NCBI GenBank assembly: GCA_027600665.1
Contig: JADGJL010000822.1
Coordinates: 1 to 13,333, forward strand
DNA: 13,333 bases
Direction: 5' to 3'
Origin: Irineochytrium annulatum
Taxonomy: Eukaryota > Chytridiomycota > Chytridiomycetes > Chytridiales > Chytridiaceae
Shown: piece by piece, positions 1 to 8,673 of the stretch
Layout of the letters: each line of letters begins with the position of its first letter
Position numbering within the stretch: position 1 is the first letter of the stretch
Notes under the pieces: generated by a model
Databases searched by the model: none
Seen by the model: only the letters and a program-made list of their open reading frames with translations
What the model was told of the DNA's origin: nothing
Program-made: the position numbers and the translations under genes

Positions 1-1234
1 GTAGGGGAGGGTCGGGCGCGGGGAGAGGATGGTGGAGACGAGAGACTGCACAAGTTATTAGTCACTTGATGATACACTTTTAAAAAGCAAGTACCTGGAA
101 TTTATCAAGTGTGCGTAGATTCGGGCGCTCGTATATAGCCGTCGCCGCACCTTCTGCCCACGCGCGACTTACAAACAGGCAGTTGAAGGCGTTCTTAACA
201 CTTCGAGAAGCTGAAGAGTCCACCGTCAAGCTTGCCGTGGCCGATTCCTCCACATCCGATCCCATCAACTGCAAAGCTATTAAATACACGGCGGCATGTG
301 GCCACTTTCGAGTGGACGGCCCAACCCCTTCCAGCGAGTTTCCTCCAGGCTTCGCTTTTAATTCAATTTCGCTCCCACGGGAAGACTTCGGAGGCTCAGG
401 CGAGTACGTTGTCGAATCTGAAGATATCGAATCGGTCGCAGACGCCGCCCTTCCCATCAAAAATCGGCCGGGGTCAGGCGATGTCTTAGGCTGGAGTAAA
501 GAGCATAACCTCGATGAGCACGAACGTCACGAAAGGATGGAGGATGTAAGGCGAACCTCCGCACGAGCCTCCTCCGAGTCCACAAAATCCTCAGGCGGTG
601 TTTCTCCATCCAGAAGTGAGCCCTCCGACACGCGTCGATCCATCAATTCCGCCGTCCTCCTACGAACCTCCCCTCCTTCCATTGGCATGCCCAGGTAATC
701 CATCTCCCCGATTATCCCGTCCCCACCAAAATCCATCTCCCGCAAATCAATCGGAGGAGGCGACGCGGATCTGCCCATATCCGTCCTCCATCTCGGCTCG
801 GCCACTGAGGGTTGACTCCGTGCCCCGACCACCTCCAGCGCGCTCCTCCCTTTTGCGCTGGCAGCCCAGGCCCCTGGCGGCCTCGGCAGATGTTTGCGAA
901 GGCCCGCAATGTCCTTCGATGGCGACTCCAGCGTGCCCGTGCCCGAGAAGGCCAGGTTTCGCATGGTGGCGGCGGTGGGGGTGTTTGGACCAAATGCGAC
1001 GGGGCTCCGGAAAGACTTGGAGGTTGCGGTCGCGACGTTCTGAAGTTGAGGGAGGTCGTCGACGGCCAGTGCCGTATTCGTAGCACGCATTATCAATTCT
1101 TTAGCGGCAGCGGCAGCGACGTTGAGTTTTCTTGCACTTCTTTGATGCGACACTCCTATCAAATCCAAATTCGACTCCGCCAACGAGTTTGACACGCTTG
1201 ACAAGGTCGTGTGGACGGTGAATGAGGATCTCAT
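1..1234 (-). CDS. F-box-like protein, 5' part (truncated by window edge)
   Basis: Proposed exons on the minus strand are 1234-557, 490-95 and 45-1, giving 373 visible residues; the gene continues past the left edge. The intron 94-46 is clear: donor GTACTT, branch-like CTAAT, acceptor TGCAG, 49 nt, phase 0. The intron 556-491 (66 nt) is inferred because it removes a single in-frame TGA at 529-527; its donor GTTCGC is poor although its acceptor CTCCAG is good. Residues 1-285 are low-complexity and rich in Ser, Pro and Ala. Around residues 289-360 an F-box-like pattern appears: a hydrophobic helix beginning WPHAAVYLIALQLM, then NCLFVSRAWAEGAATAIY and LRTLDKFQ-SLVSTIL across the clear splice. This resembles F-box/LRR substrate receptors of SCF ubiquitin ligases; the LRRs would lie outside the window. 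The start at ATG 1234 is the first Met after an in-frame TAG near 1297; a later Met at 1090 is possible. Confidence 0.55.
46..94 (-). other. Spliceosomal intron in the F-box-like gene
   Basis: Read on the minus strand, the segment starts GTACTT after a CAG, contains GTGACTAATAAC as a branch-point candidate, and ends CTTGTGCAG. Removing its 49 nt joins LDKFQ to SLVSTILSPRP in one frame. It is the best evidence that this locus is transcribed leftward. Confidence 0.8.
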
Positions 1235-1544
1235 GCAGGGCGACGGGCGCGTCAAGAGCGACGGGGACGAGGACCTCCCGGCGATGTAAATAGTCGCCTA
1301 TCTCAATATCGTGCCGACGGTAACTCGCGTGCAGCTGGCGTTATGCGCCGCCTGCGGTCGTTACCATGTCATTTTTGGGAACAGAGCCTTTACGCGCAGC
1401 GGTCACCAACTCGATCCCGCAGTCGCGGAGGAACGGTGAACGCGCTGAAGGGGAAGTCGATCTCTTTGCGTAGAGACCTGGTGCTTCCTCCATAAAAACC
1501 GCCAGCCCTTGTGGAGGAACTTACGAAAATCGCGACCAGCAGGA
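1235..1544. promoter_or_regulatory. Divergent intergenic region, F-box-like gene / catalase
   Basis: About 310 bases separate the two divergent start codons. A TATA-like CATAAAAA lies at 1491-1498, about 50 bases before the catalase ATG, and could set its start site. I see no other named element. Part of this stretch (1235-1289) has unusually coding-like composition, discussed as a finding. Confidence 0.4.
1491..1498 (+). promoter_or_regulatory. TATA-like element of the catalase gene
   Basis: CATAAAAA lies 47-54 bases before the catalase ATG, a plausible spot for a short fungal leader. It is a composition match only. Confidence 0.3.
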
Positions 1545-4216
1545 ATGAGGCGCATCATCGAGCTGTTTGCACTCGCCGCGGCCGCCGTCCTCACAGGGGC
1601 CTCCATCCTCAACGAGGACCAGGAGATCCTCGCGTCCGAGCTCGCCCACGAGGCCTCCGATGCTGCGACCGGCTTCCTGAACTTCTACGGCGGCAGGGGC
1701 CATGCTGGCCACGGCAAGACGGGCGCATACGGTAGGGCGCACCAGTGGGATCAGGAGGACAGGGACGATCTGCTGACGACGGGTTGGGGCGCGAATGTGC
1801 TGGATTCGGATAGGTAAGAGACGGGACAGAGCGAAAGTCGCGATCGGATTGACTTACGCATATGTAGCTCGCTGAAGGCTGGCGAGAACGGGCCAACGCT
1901 GCTGCAGGACTTCCAGTTCCTCGAAAAGATTGGGCACTTCGATCGCGAGCGCGTTCCGGAGAGGTAATGCTGCTACTCTATTTGCGCGGTTCTCATCGTC
2001 TGATTAGAGTCGTCCACGCGCGTGGGAGCGGGATTGGCGGGCACTTCGTAAGTATACCAGCACCCACGTTGAACTTTATGCATCTGAACCTTTCAATTTC
2101 TCTGCAGACGCTGCACAAGGACATGTCGAAGTACACGAAGGCCAAAATCTTCGGGGAGGTCGGCGTGCAAACTCCCGTCTTTGTTCGTTTCAGCACTGTC
2201 GCTGGATCGATGGGATCTGCGGACCCGGTCCGCGACGTGCGTGGGTTTGCCACGAAGTTTTACACGAAGGAAGGGAACTGGGACCTTGTTGGGAACAACA
2301 TCCCCGTTTTCTTCATTCAGGATGCTATTCGTGAGTACAAGCTGTTTGGGTGGCCGCTTTAGCTAATGCATGTGTAACAGGATTCCCCGATCTCGTTCAT
2401 GCCCTTAAACGTGAGGCTATTTACAAATACAAATTTTAACGACTCTTGCAGCAAACCCGGCGACCAACACGCCGCAAGCTTCCACTGCCCATGATTCCTT
2501 CTGGGGTACTTTTTTGTGATTATTCCCTCTTTGGTTGTAACTGTCTACAAACAGACTTCTGCACTTTGACGCCCGAGAGCACGCACATGCTCATGTGGGT
2601 CTTCTCCGACCGCACGCTGCCGCGCTCCTTTCGTACTATGAGCGGCTTTGGCGTTCACTCGTTTAAGCTTGTCAACGCGGCCGGCAAGACCACCTTCGTG
2701 AAGTTCCATTGGAAGCCGAAATACGGCATCCGCTCTCTGATGGCCGAGGAGCTAAACCTGCTTCGCTCTGAGAACCCTGACTACCACCGGGAGGATCTCT
2801 ACGAGGCAGCCCACAACGGTATACCCGGCGAATGGGAGCTCGGTCTGCAACTCATCACGGTCGACGTTCTGAAGAAGCTCGACATCGACATCCTCGACCC
2901 GACGAAGATCGTCCCCGAGGAGGAGGTCCCAATCGAATATGTCGGCACCATGGTCCTCGATACCCCTCCCACGAACTTCTTCGCCCAAACAGAACAGGTC
3001 GCCCTCACCGTCACCCACCTAATTCCCGGCATCGAGGTATCCGACGACCCCCTGCTCCAAGGCCGCGTTCACTCCTATATTGACACTCAGCACCACCGCT
3101 TCGGCTCGTCGGCTAACTTCGACCAGCTGCCCATCAATGCGCCTATCGCCCCCGTCCGCAACAACCAGCGCGACGGCTTCGCCCGCATCACGGTCAACCG
3201 CGACACGGTCGTCAACTACTGCCCGAACAGCCTCGGCACGGGATGCCCGTCTTCCAATGACGCGAATGTCGGAGAGCCGAACGCGTACATCGAAACCCCC
3301 GAGCTGCTGTCCCGGGGCACGAACATCAAGGTCCGCGGCAAGCCCGTTGGGTTCTCGGACCACTACTCCCAGGCGCAGCTGTTCTACAACTCCCAGCCGC
3401 CGATTGTGCAGGAGCACATCGCGTTGGGTATTGTCTCGGACTTGTCGAACGTGAAAAGCACCAAGGTCGTCGACCGCGCCATCGAGATGTTTAACCGTGT
3501 TGACCATGAGCTTGCTATGCGCATCGCCGAGGGGCTTGGAAGGGAGTGCCCGCAAATGGATAAGCAGTACAAGAACCACGGGAAGACGTCGGCATTCCTC
3601 AACCAGCACGCTCTTAGGTACAATCGTTTATTCTTGCGCGTGAACACCCCGATCGCTTTCTGACCAGCTCGTTTCTAGCAACAACGATACGATCGCCGGG
3701 TTCAGAGTCGCTATTCTGATCGGGGACGCGTCGGACGTCGACATTAGCGCCGTGATGAGCATGAAGGAGATCCTCATGGGGCTTGGCGCCGTCGTGGAGG
3801 TCGTCGGACCCCATGTTGGCCCTCTAAAGACTTCAAGCATCCTCTCCAAAACGACACTGATGGCCGACCGCCCGTTCATGGGCGCAGGTCCTGCCCAATA
3901 CGACGCCATCTGCATCCCTGACGGCGCGGCAAACGCGAAGGCTCTAATCAAGCTCGGCGCTGCCCGACGCATCATCGAACTCGCGTTCGTGTTTAAAAAG
4001 ACGATCTCGGCCGTCGCTGAGGGTGTGAGCGTGTTAAAAGCGACGAGCGTTGGGCGGGCGGACGGGTTCAAGGTCCCTGACAAAGGGGAGGTGGAGGATT
4101 GGCACGGGGTCATTATGGCGACTGACAAAAAGGACGGGACGACGGTTGGGAAGAAGTTTGTGGAGGCTTTGAAGTACTTCAGGCACTATGACAGGCCTGA
4201 GTCGGAAGTTGTTTGA
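1545..4216 (+). CDS. Secreted large-subunit catalase (CatB/HPII type)
   Basis: Decomposes hydrogen peroxide to water and oxygen with a heme group. Eight exons: 1545-1813, 1868-1963, 2008-2047, 2108-2330, 2381-2410, 2452-2505, 2555-3617, 3679-4216; 2313 nt, 770 residues, typical of large-subunit catalases. ATG 1545 is chosen because it opens a signal peptide ([20 protein letters not shown]), so secretion to the wall or medium is likely, as for Aspergillus CatB. Core motifs across splices: [17 protein letters not shown] with distal His125; [26 protein letters not shown] with the distal Asn at 198 or 199; DSFW and [17 protein letters not shown]. The proximal heme motif is RVHSYIDTQ with Arg408 and Tyr412 as expected ligand pair, but families usually have RLFSY here. 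Residues about 592-770 form the C-terminal class I glutamine amidotransferase-like (flavodoxin-fold) domain, beginning [16 protein letters not shown]. No break or missing core residue is seen. Confidence 0.96.
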
Positions 4217-4567
4217 GGGCTTTGTTGGCGCATTGTTATTGCTAGGGTGGCCTGTTGCGTTGGCATATCCGTGTATATTTGTCTGTGTTTATTGTCTGTA
4301 GCTTTGCGAAGAAGATATGTGATGCCTCTCTCACATAAAACAAACATTGTTTACGACGCATGCACGCAGGCGTAGCCGACGTCATTGTCCGGGCCGTTCT
4401 TGAAAGGCCGCTGCGGCAGATCTGTTGTCCCAACGTGCTTTATCCTATCGTGCGGAAAAATCGACAGCCGTTTTGGCACAACCGCCGCGCCATCATGTAT
4501 AAAGACACGTCAGCAACTTCTACCACCACCCATCCAACCTCGATCTTCGACACCCCGCAAGCCAACG
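4217..4567 (+). promoter_or_regulatory. Catalase 3' end and dehydrogenase promoter
   Basis: This 351-base gap between co-directional genes holds the catalase 3' UTR (T-rich GTGTATATTTGTCTGTGTTTA near 4270) and the promoter of the next gene. A canonical TATAAA at 4498-4503 sits 65-70 bases before the dehydrogenase ATG. No further gene is visible. Confidence 0.5.
4498..4503 (+). promoter_or_regulatory. TATA box of the dehydrogenase gene
   Basis: An exact TATAAA in a non-coding stretch, 65 bases before the ATG at 4568. The leader after it is pyrimidine- and CA-rich, which is common before fungal start codons. Confidence 0.5.
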
Positions 4568-5754
4568 ATGACCTTCTCATTCGACCAGATCCCGTCCCTC
4601 GTTGGCAAGGTATGCTGTGTTTTTCTGCTGCTGGATTGTGATGAAGCTGGTTGCTAACTTCTCCTGTGACGAGCGTAGACCTACATCGTGACCGGCGGCA
4701 ACATCGGCCTCGGCAAGGTGACTTGCACGGAGCTCGCCCGAAAGGGTGCAACAGTCGTCGTCGCGAGCAGGTGAGCCGCCTTCGCATCCTTGCCAGTTCC
4801 ACACCTAACTTGTGATGTTAACAATTATGCAGGTCCGAGGAGAAGACCCTGCCCGTGATTGAAGAAATTAAGAAGGAGACCAACAACCAGAACGTCACCT
4901 TCTCCCAAATCGACCTCATGTCCCTCAAGTCCGTCGCGGCCTTTGTGGACCGCTACCTGGCCTCCGGCGCGCCGTTAGACGGCCTAATCTGTAACGCCGG
5001 CATCATGGCGTGCCCCTTTGCGCTCTCGGCCGACGGCATCGAGTCTCAGTTCGCCACGAACCACGTCGCGCACCACTTGCTGACAACCGGATTGTTGCCC
5101 GTGTTGGAGAAGGCGCCCGAGGCGAGGATTGTGATCTTGGCTAGCAGTCTGCACAAGGACGCGCCGAAGCCGGAGGGCGTGAGGTTTGATAAGATCAACG
5201 ACCAGAAGGCGTACAAGCCTTGGGTCGCGTATGGGCAGAGCAAGCTGTCGAACATCCTTTTCGCCAAGGTGGGATAAGACATTATTGGGTGCTGGCGGCG
5301 TCTAATGTCGTCTGTTTACAGGAGCTCAACGCTCGCCTCCAAGCACGCGGTCTGACGCACATGTACACGAACGCCGTGCACCCCGGCGTCATCCTCACCG
5401 GTACACCACCGTTTTACTCTCTCTCCTATCCCGCCCCAATAATTAACTGATGATATCGTTTACCTAGGCCTCGTCAGGCACCAAGGCACCCTGCTGTCGT
5501 ACGCCCTCCCCACGCTTTACGCCATCGGCCGCACCCTCGTTCCGAGCGAGTTTATGAACGCGGACGATGGGACCAAGACGCAGCTGTATGTCGCGACATC
5601 TCCCGAGATTGTCGAGAAGAACTACAAGGGCGAGTTCTTTGTGCCGATCGCTAAGCACTCGAAGCCGTTCATCCCGCAGGGAACTGACATGGACCTTGCG
5701 AAGAGGTTGTGGGAGTTTACGGAGGAGCTTATTAAGGAGAAGCTTGCTGCTTGA
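4568..5754 (+). CDS. Short-chain dehydrogenase/reductase (SDR)
   Basis: An NAD(P)-dependent oxidoreductase. Five exons: 4568-4609, 4679-4770, 4833-5268, 5322-5400, 5468-5754; 936 nt, 311 residues. The Rossmann cofactor motif TGGNIGLG is at residues 19-26, NAG at 99-101, the catalytic serine region LASSL around 149-150, and the active-site YxxxK as YGQSK at 178-182, followed by HPGVILTG. The order and spacing are those of the classical SDR group that includes retinol dehydrogenase-like, WW-domain oxidoreductase-like and fungal Bli-4-like enzymes. An Arg follows the second beta strand (VVVASRS), which in this family often favours NADP(H). There is no signal peptide or clear membrane anchor, so it is probably cytosolic. 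The substrate cannot be told from sequence. It follows the catalase in the same direction but has its own TATA box, so it is not a shared transcript. Confidence 0.93.
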
Positions 5755-6098
5755 AAAAAACGCCACTTGGCTTCCGTCTGCTTTATTGTTTAGTATTAGT
5801 AGGTTTGGTTTGTCCTCTACAAGTTTGTCATATGTCCTCTGTCTGTAATTCATCTTATTTGCAGGCTTATCATCATTAGAATTTCATTGCGGTTTTTATT
5901 TAATAAGCATAACGAAATAAACTTCATATTTTTTGCACAAACTGCAGCATACAGTTTCCCGCAACAACATTCCTTCTGATCCCAAGAAAAGAAGAACCAC
6001 GCGCACTCCTTCTAACGTCCAAATACCGGTATCATCGGAACCTAAAGGTTGCGTCGACACAAACCGCCGTAGTATATCCTCCACCCCCCGAAGCTCCC
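5755..6098. other. Convergent intergenic region (3' UTRs)
   Basis: This 344-base AT-richer gap lies between two genes whose 3' ends face each other. It begins GAAAAAAACG just after the dehydrogenase stop. TTTATT at about 5895-5900 reads AATAAA on the minus strand and could help end the CFAP144-like transcript. No gene is supported here. Confidence 0.5.
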
Positions 6099-6651
6099 TT
6101 AGATGATCTTCTCCTTCTGCTTGTACATTAAAGAGATCTCGGTCTCCCGCCTTGGGTGGTAAAACCTCCCATCCGTGGACCTGAAAAGCTGGTCCGTGTC
6201 CCAGCCGTACTCTTGCGACGACGTGACTGGGTACGGTTGCTTGTCGCGGGGCGTGAGGGAGTTTTTCTGGGAGAACTGGATGTACTCCTCTGGAAAAGAG
6301 AAAGCAGAATGGGTTTTAGAGGAAGTGAGAGAGGACGTTTCTGCATACGACTCACCATCTTCCTTCTCCTCGTTGGAGTTAACGCTCATCCTTTGAGGCG
6401 TGTTCGTGATGACGAGGTCTGCAAAAAAATAAAGTTAAGCTTCTCTGTTGACCAAAACGCGCGTCACGCCACTTGAGGGCAGGAATGGAGAGAAAACACG
6501 TACTGCTCTTAATGGCCGGGCTCATCATATATTTCTCGTAGACGTGGTGCACGCGCAGTTCCTTCCTGATGGTCTCGGCCTGGATCCTGTCGACGAAGAT
6601 GGCGTTCTTCTCCTCCTTCTTGCCGGAGGCGTCCGCCGGGGGTGTCTTCAT
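6099..6651 (-). CDS. CFAP144 (FAM183)-like flagellar protein
   Basis: Three exons on the minus strand: 6651-6504, 6418-6356 and 6289-6099; 402 nt, 133 residues. Introns 6503-6419 (GTACGT...TTGCAG) and 6355-6290 (GTGAGT...TTCCAG) are textbook. The protein is small, charged and without membrane segments. Residues 26-41 read ETIRKELRVHHVYEKY, 50-58 NLVITNTPQ, 71-92 hold EEYIQFSQ and LTPRDKQPYP, 96-102 QEYGWDT, and 112-122 RFYHPRRETEI. An N-terminal IRKEL helix, a middle TPR..PYP stretch, a (E)xGWD motif and a final FxxPRxxTEI..Y pattern are what I recall for CFAP144, whose human member is also about 134 residues. The family is associated with the axonemal doublet microtubules of cilia and flagella. 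It is divergently paired with the gene at 6955. The call rests on recalled family features, not a search. Confidence 0.72.
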
Positions 6652-6761
6652 GGTTCTCGGGCCGGGGGCTGCCGAGGTGTACTGGCGCGGAAGAGAACAG
6701 AGCGGCCGCGCGGCGGGTCGGCTTTAACTGACGCGACGAGGGGAGGGAGGGCGCCGCTATT

Positions 6762-6775
6762 GTACTGATGGCCAC
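6762..6775 (+). promoter_or_regulatory. X-box-like (RFX) site, degenerate
   Basis: GTACTGATGGCCAC agrees with the ciliary X-box pattern GTHNYYATRRNAAC at 12 of 14 positions, with mismatches at positions 6 and 12. RFX factors drive ciliary genes in animals. The match is imperfect and could be chance. Confidence 0.15.
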
Positions 6776-6854
6776 GGACGCTCTTCAGGGCAGTGAGGCA
6801 GGCGACGGACAGCGGGATTTACACGGGCTCAAAACCACCAGGGCTCGCCCTCTA

Positions 6855-6911
6855 ATGATCCGACCAGAACAACGCGTCGGCCTCGCCAGCCGTGCGAGGA
6901 TCACCATCTGA
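6855..6911 (+). other. Upstream open reading frame (18 codons)
   Basis: ATG at 6855 opens MIRPEQRVGLASRARITI and stops at 6909-6911, 43 bases before the main ATG at 6955 and in a different frame. If it lies in the mature leader it could lower translation of the main frame. The transcription start is unknown. Confidence 0.35.
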
Positions 6912-6954
6912 CTCGACCGCCAAACACCGCGACGCGTCGCGTAAAGCCCTCTCG

Positions 6955-8673
6955 ATGGCTAAGAAGGCCGCCAAAGCGCCAGGCAAGTCCCCTAAGGGCG
7001 GCGGCAAGAAGTCCAAGAAGGCCGGCACCGCGACCGTTCCACCGCCGCTGCCAGAGTACACTTTCGCGGGGCGGACGGGTGACGAGGCCCGGCAAGCGTT
7101 CGCCGAGGCCGCGGCGGTGCTGCGCGCGAAGCTGAGCGACGCGGTAGAGCACACGCACGTGATCCTGCGAGTCAGGCAGGTCGCGTTCGACCAACATGAC
7201 TTCCTGTTGAAGCTACCGAAGACCGCCGCCGTCGGGAGATTGCAGGCCGAGATCGCGGCGAGGCAGCACTGTGGGGCAGTGACGCCGCAGGACGTAATTG
7301 TCTTCAGGACTCTGCCTGATCTCGAAACCTATCCGGCTGGGCCAGTGGCGACGGCGGTTGGAGGGAACGAGTCGAAGGACGCGTCGAATGTGGTGGGGGA
7401 CGTCGTCGCGGCCCCAGCGGTGTCTAACAGGCTGGAGCCGCTCTCGAGGCTAATGGATTGCATACCTGAGGTCGGCCCCTTCAACACGCCTACGGACGTG
7501 TCGTCAGCGGCGGCACAACCGCTCCGACAGTCTACGGCCGACGACGCGACACCTTCCCCCCCTTCAACCCCTCCAATCCCAGTCGAGAAGCCCAGCCCAT
7601 ACCTGGGTTCCATTATCACCTTCGTGCACGATATCCCGGCAGCTCAAACCCCTGGCTACGGCCAACATAACCCCGCAAACGCCCCGCCGCAACGCAAGAT
7701 GACCGTCACAGGATCCTCCAATCTCCCCACGCGCTCCTTCTCCATCGCCTCCGTCCGGGACCCAGATGGGTCAAACTCCGCACCATCCGCCCCTACTTCC
7801 GGCGCTCCACCTGCACCGAACGCGTCTTCACAACTCCCCCTCGCTGGAAACTACGTCTCAGTCTACTACGACATCCTCCCCTACACCACCGTCATCCCGC
7901 ACCCCTCTCTGGCAGCCTACTTCAACGCGACGTCAAGCGACAACAAGGCAGCGCGGACACAATCCCGCTCCGCCAGCGCGGGGCCACACCACACCCGCCC
8001 GAGCTCATCCGCGACGCACAGGACATCCAGGCCCGCGTCGTCACGCACCGCTACAACGATGACGGCCAGCAGCGGGCCGAGCCCGATGCCGGGTGAGCCC
8101 CCAGCATCAGGCCGCAGCAGCGCGCTGCCGCATCACCACCGCCGCCCGCGCGGCGACGACGACGCACCACTCCTCGGGCGTCGTGGTCGACGGGCTCCTC
8201 CGCCCATCATCAAGGGCCTCGACCGCTCCTGCGCGCTCCTCTCGCTCGAGACCGGCCGCGGCGGTTTCGCGGCATCAACGGCGCGCCCTGGCTCTCCACC
8301 GCGCGTCCTCAAAATGGATCCGATGCTGTTCGCGCAGCAGCGGAACGGTCGCGCCGAGGCCGCTGCGGCTGCGGCGGCGGCGGCGGTGGCTGCGGGTCGT
8401 GGCAAGAAGGGGTCCGTCGTAGGCGCTATGTTGGGGTCGACGATGATTGCGGCTGCGGCCGTGAGGGCTGCGGCTGTTGGCGGCGGGGAGGGTGGTATGC
8501 CCTTTCTGAGCTCGACGGAGAGGAGGAGGGCGAACAGTGTTGTGAGCGCCATGTCGGATTTGGTCGAACGGAGCGCCATGGCTGCTGCAGCGGCGGCGGC
8601 TGGGGACGGCGCGCCGAGGATTGACGTGGTTGAGGAGTTGGAGGAGGAGGATGAGAGTGCTGTTGAGGAGTAA
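6955..8673 (+). CDS. Unrecognised 572-aa basic, low-complexity protein
   Basis: A single open frame of 573 codons. ATG 6955 is chosen because it is the first Met in frame; upstream the frame is open only by a GTG at 6892. The start is Lys/Ala-rich (residues 1-24, MAKKAAKAPGKSPK). Residues about 43-120 look globular: a helix (RQAFAEAAAVLRAKLSDAV), then strand-helix-strand text HVILRVRQVAF, DFLLKLPKTAAVGRLQAEI and VTPQDVIVF, which fits a ubiquitin-like beta-grasp pattern. A second ordered patch lies near 300-325 (YVSVYYDILPYTTVIPHPSL). Between and after these the chain is rich in Ser, Pro and Ala, with a poly-Ala run around 467-482 from GCG/GCT repeats, and it ends in an acidic tail (EELEEEDESAVEE). 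No membrane segment or signal peptide is seen. The head-to-head pairing with the CFAP144-like gene suggests a flagellar role; that is inference. Small in-frame introns cannot be excluded. Confidence 0.75.
   Translation: MAKKAAKAPGKSPKGGGKKSKKAGTATVPPPLPEYTFAGRTGDEARQAFAEAAAVLRAKLSDAVEHTHVILRVRQVAFDQHDFLLKLPKTAAVGRLQAEIAARQHCGAVTPQDVIVFRTLPDLETYPAGPVATAVGGNESKDASNVVGDVVAAPAVSNRLEPLSRLMDCIPEVGPFNTPTDVSSAAAQPLRQSTADDATPSPPSTPPIPVEKPSPYLGSIITFVHDIPAAQTPGYGQHNPANAPPQRKMTVTGSSNLPTRSFSIASVRDPDGSNSAPSAPTSGAPPAPNASSQLPLAGNYVSVYYDILPYTTVIPHPSLAAYFNATSSDNKAARTQSRSASAGPHHTRPSSSATHRTSRPASSRTATTMTASSGPSPMPGEPPASGRSSALPHHHRRPRGDDDAPLLGRRGRRAPPPIIKGLDRSCALLSLETGRGGFAASTARPGSPPRVLKMDPMLFAQQRNGRAEAAAAAAAAAVAAGRGKKGSVVGAMLGSTMIAAAAVRAAAVGGGEGGMPFLSSTERRRANSVVSAMSDLVERSAMAAAAAAAGDGAPRIDVVEELEEEDESAVEE
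8353..8400 (+). repeat. GCN triplet repeat encoding poly-Ala
   Basis: A run of GCC, GCT and GCG codons (GAGGCCGCTGCGGCTGCGGC and onward) encodes about fifteen near-consecutive alanines inside the 572-residue protein. Mixed codons suggest an older, stable tract rather than a freshly slipping repeat. Confidence 0.6.

Larger units (their letters stand above)
6652..6954. promoter_or_regulatory. Bidirectional promoter, CFAP144-like / unknown 572-aa gene
   Basis: Only 303 bases separate the two divergent ATGs, so the genes must share promoter sequence. The stretch is GC-rich with no TATA box. It contains a degenerate X-box-like sequence at 6762-6775 and a short upstream reading frame at 6855-6911 on the plus side. 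Sharing suggests, but does not prove, joint expression. Confidence 0.55.

Noticed and set aside
712..1192. Several plus- and minus-strand frames overlapping the F-box-like N-terminus
   Set aside because: They are Pro/Arg-rich shadows of a GC-rich coding region and show no motif or splice logic.
1146..1289. Terminal exon of a plus-strand gene before the catalase
   Set aside because: Composition is coding-like, but the frame is closed by TGA at 1143, the only AG inside is weak, no upstream plus exon is visible and the first Met is near its end.
3019..3609. Minus-strand 196-codon frame opposite the catalase
   Set aside because: It is antisense to the most conserved catalase exon; the V/D/R-rich text is the mirror of its GNC codons.
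4217..5754. Catalase and dehydrogenase as one functional unit
   Set aside because: They are adjacent and co-directional, but a 351-base gap and a separate TATA box argue for independent genes, and no shared pathway is evident.
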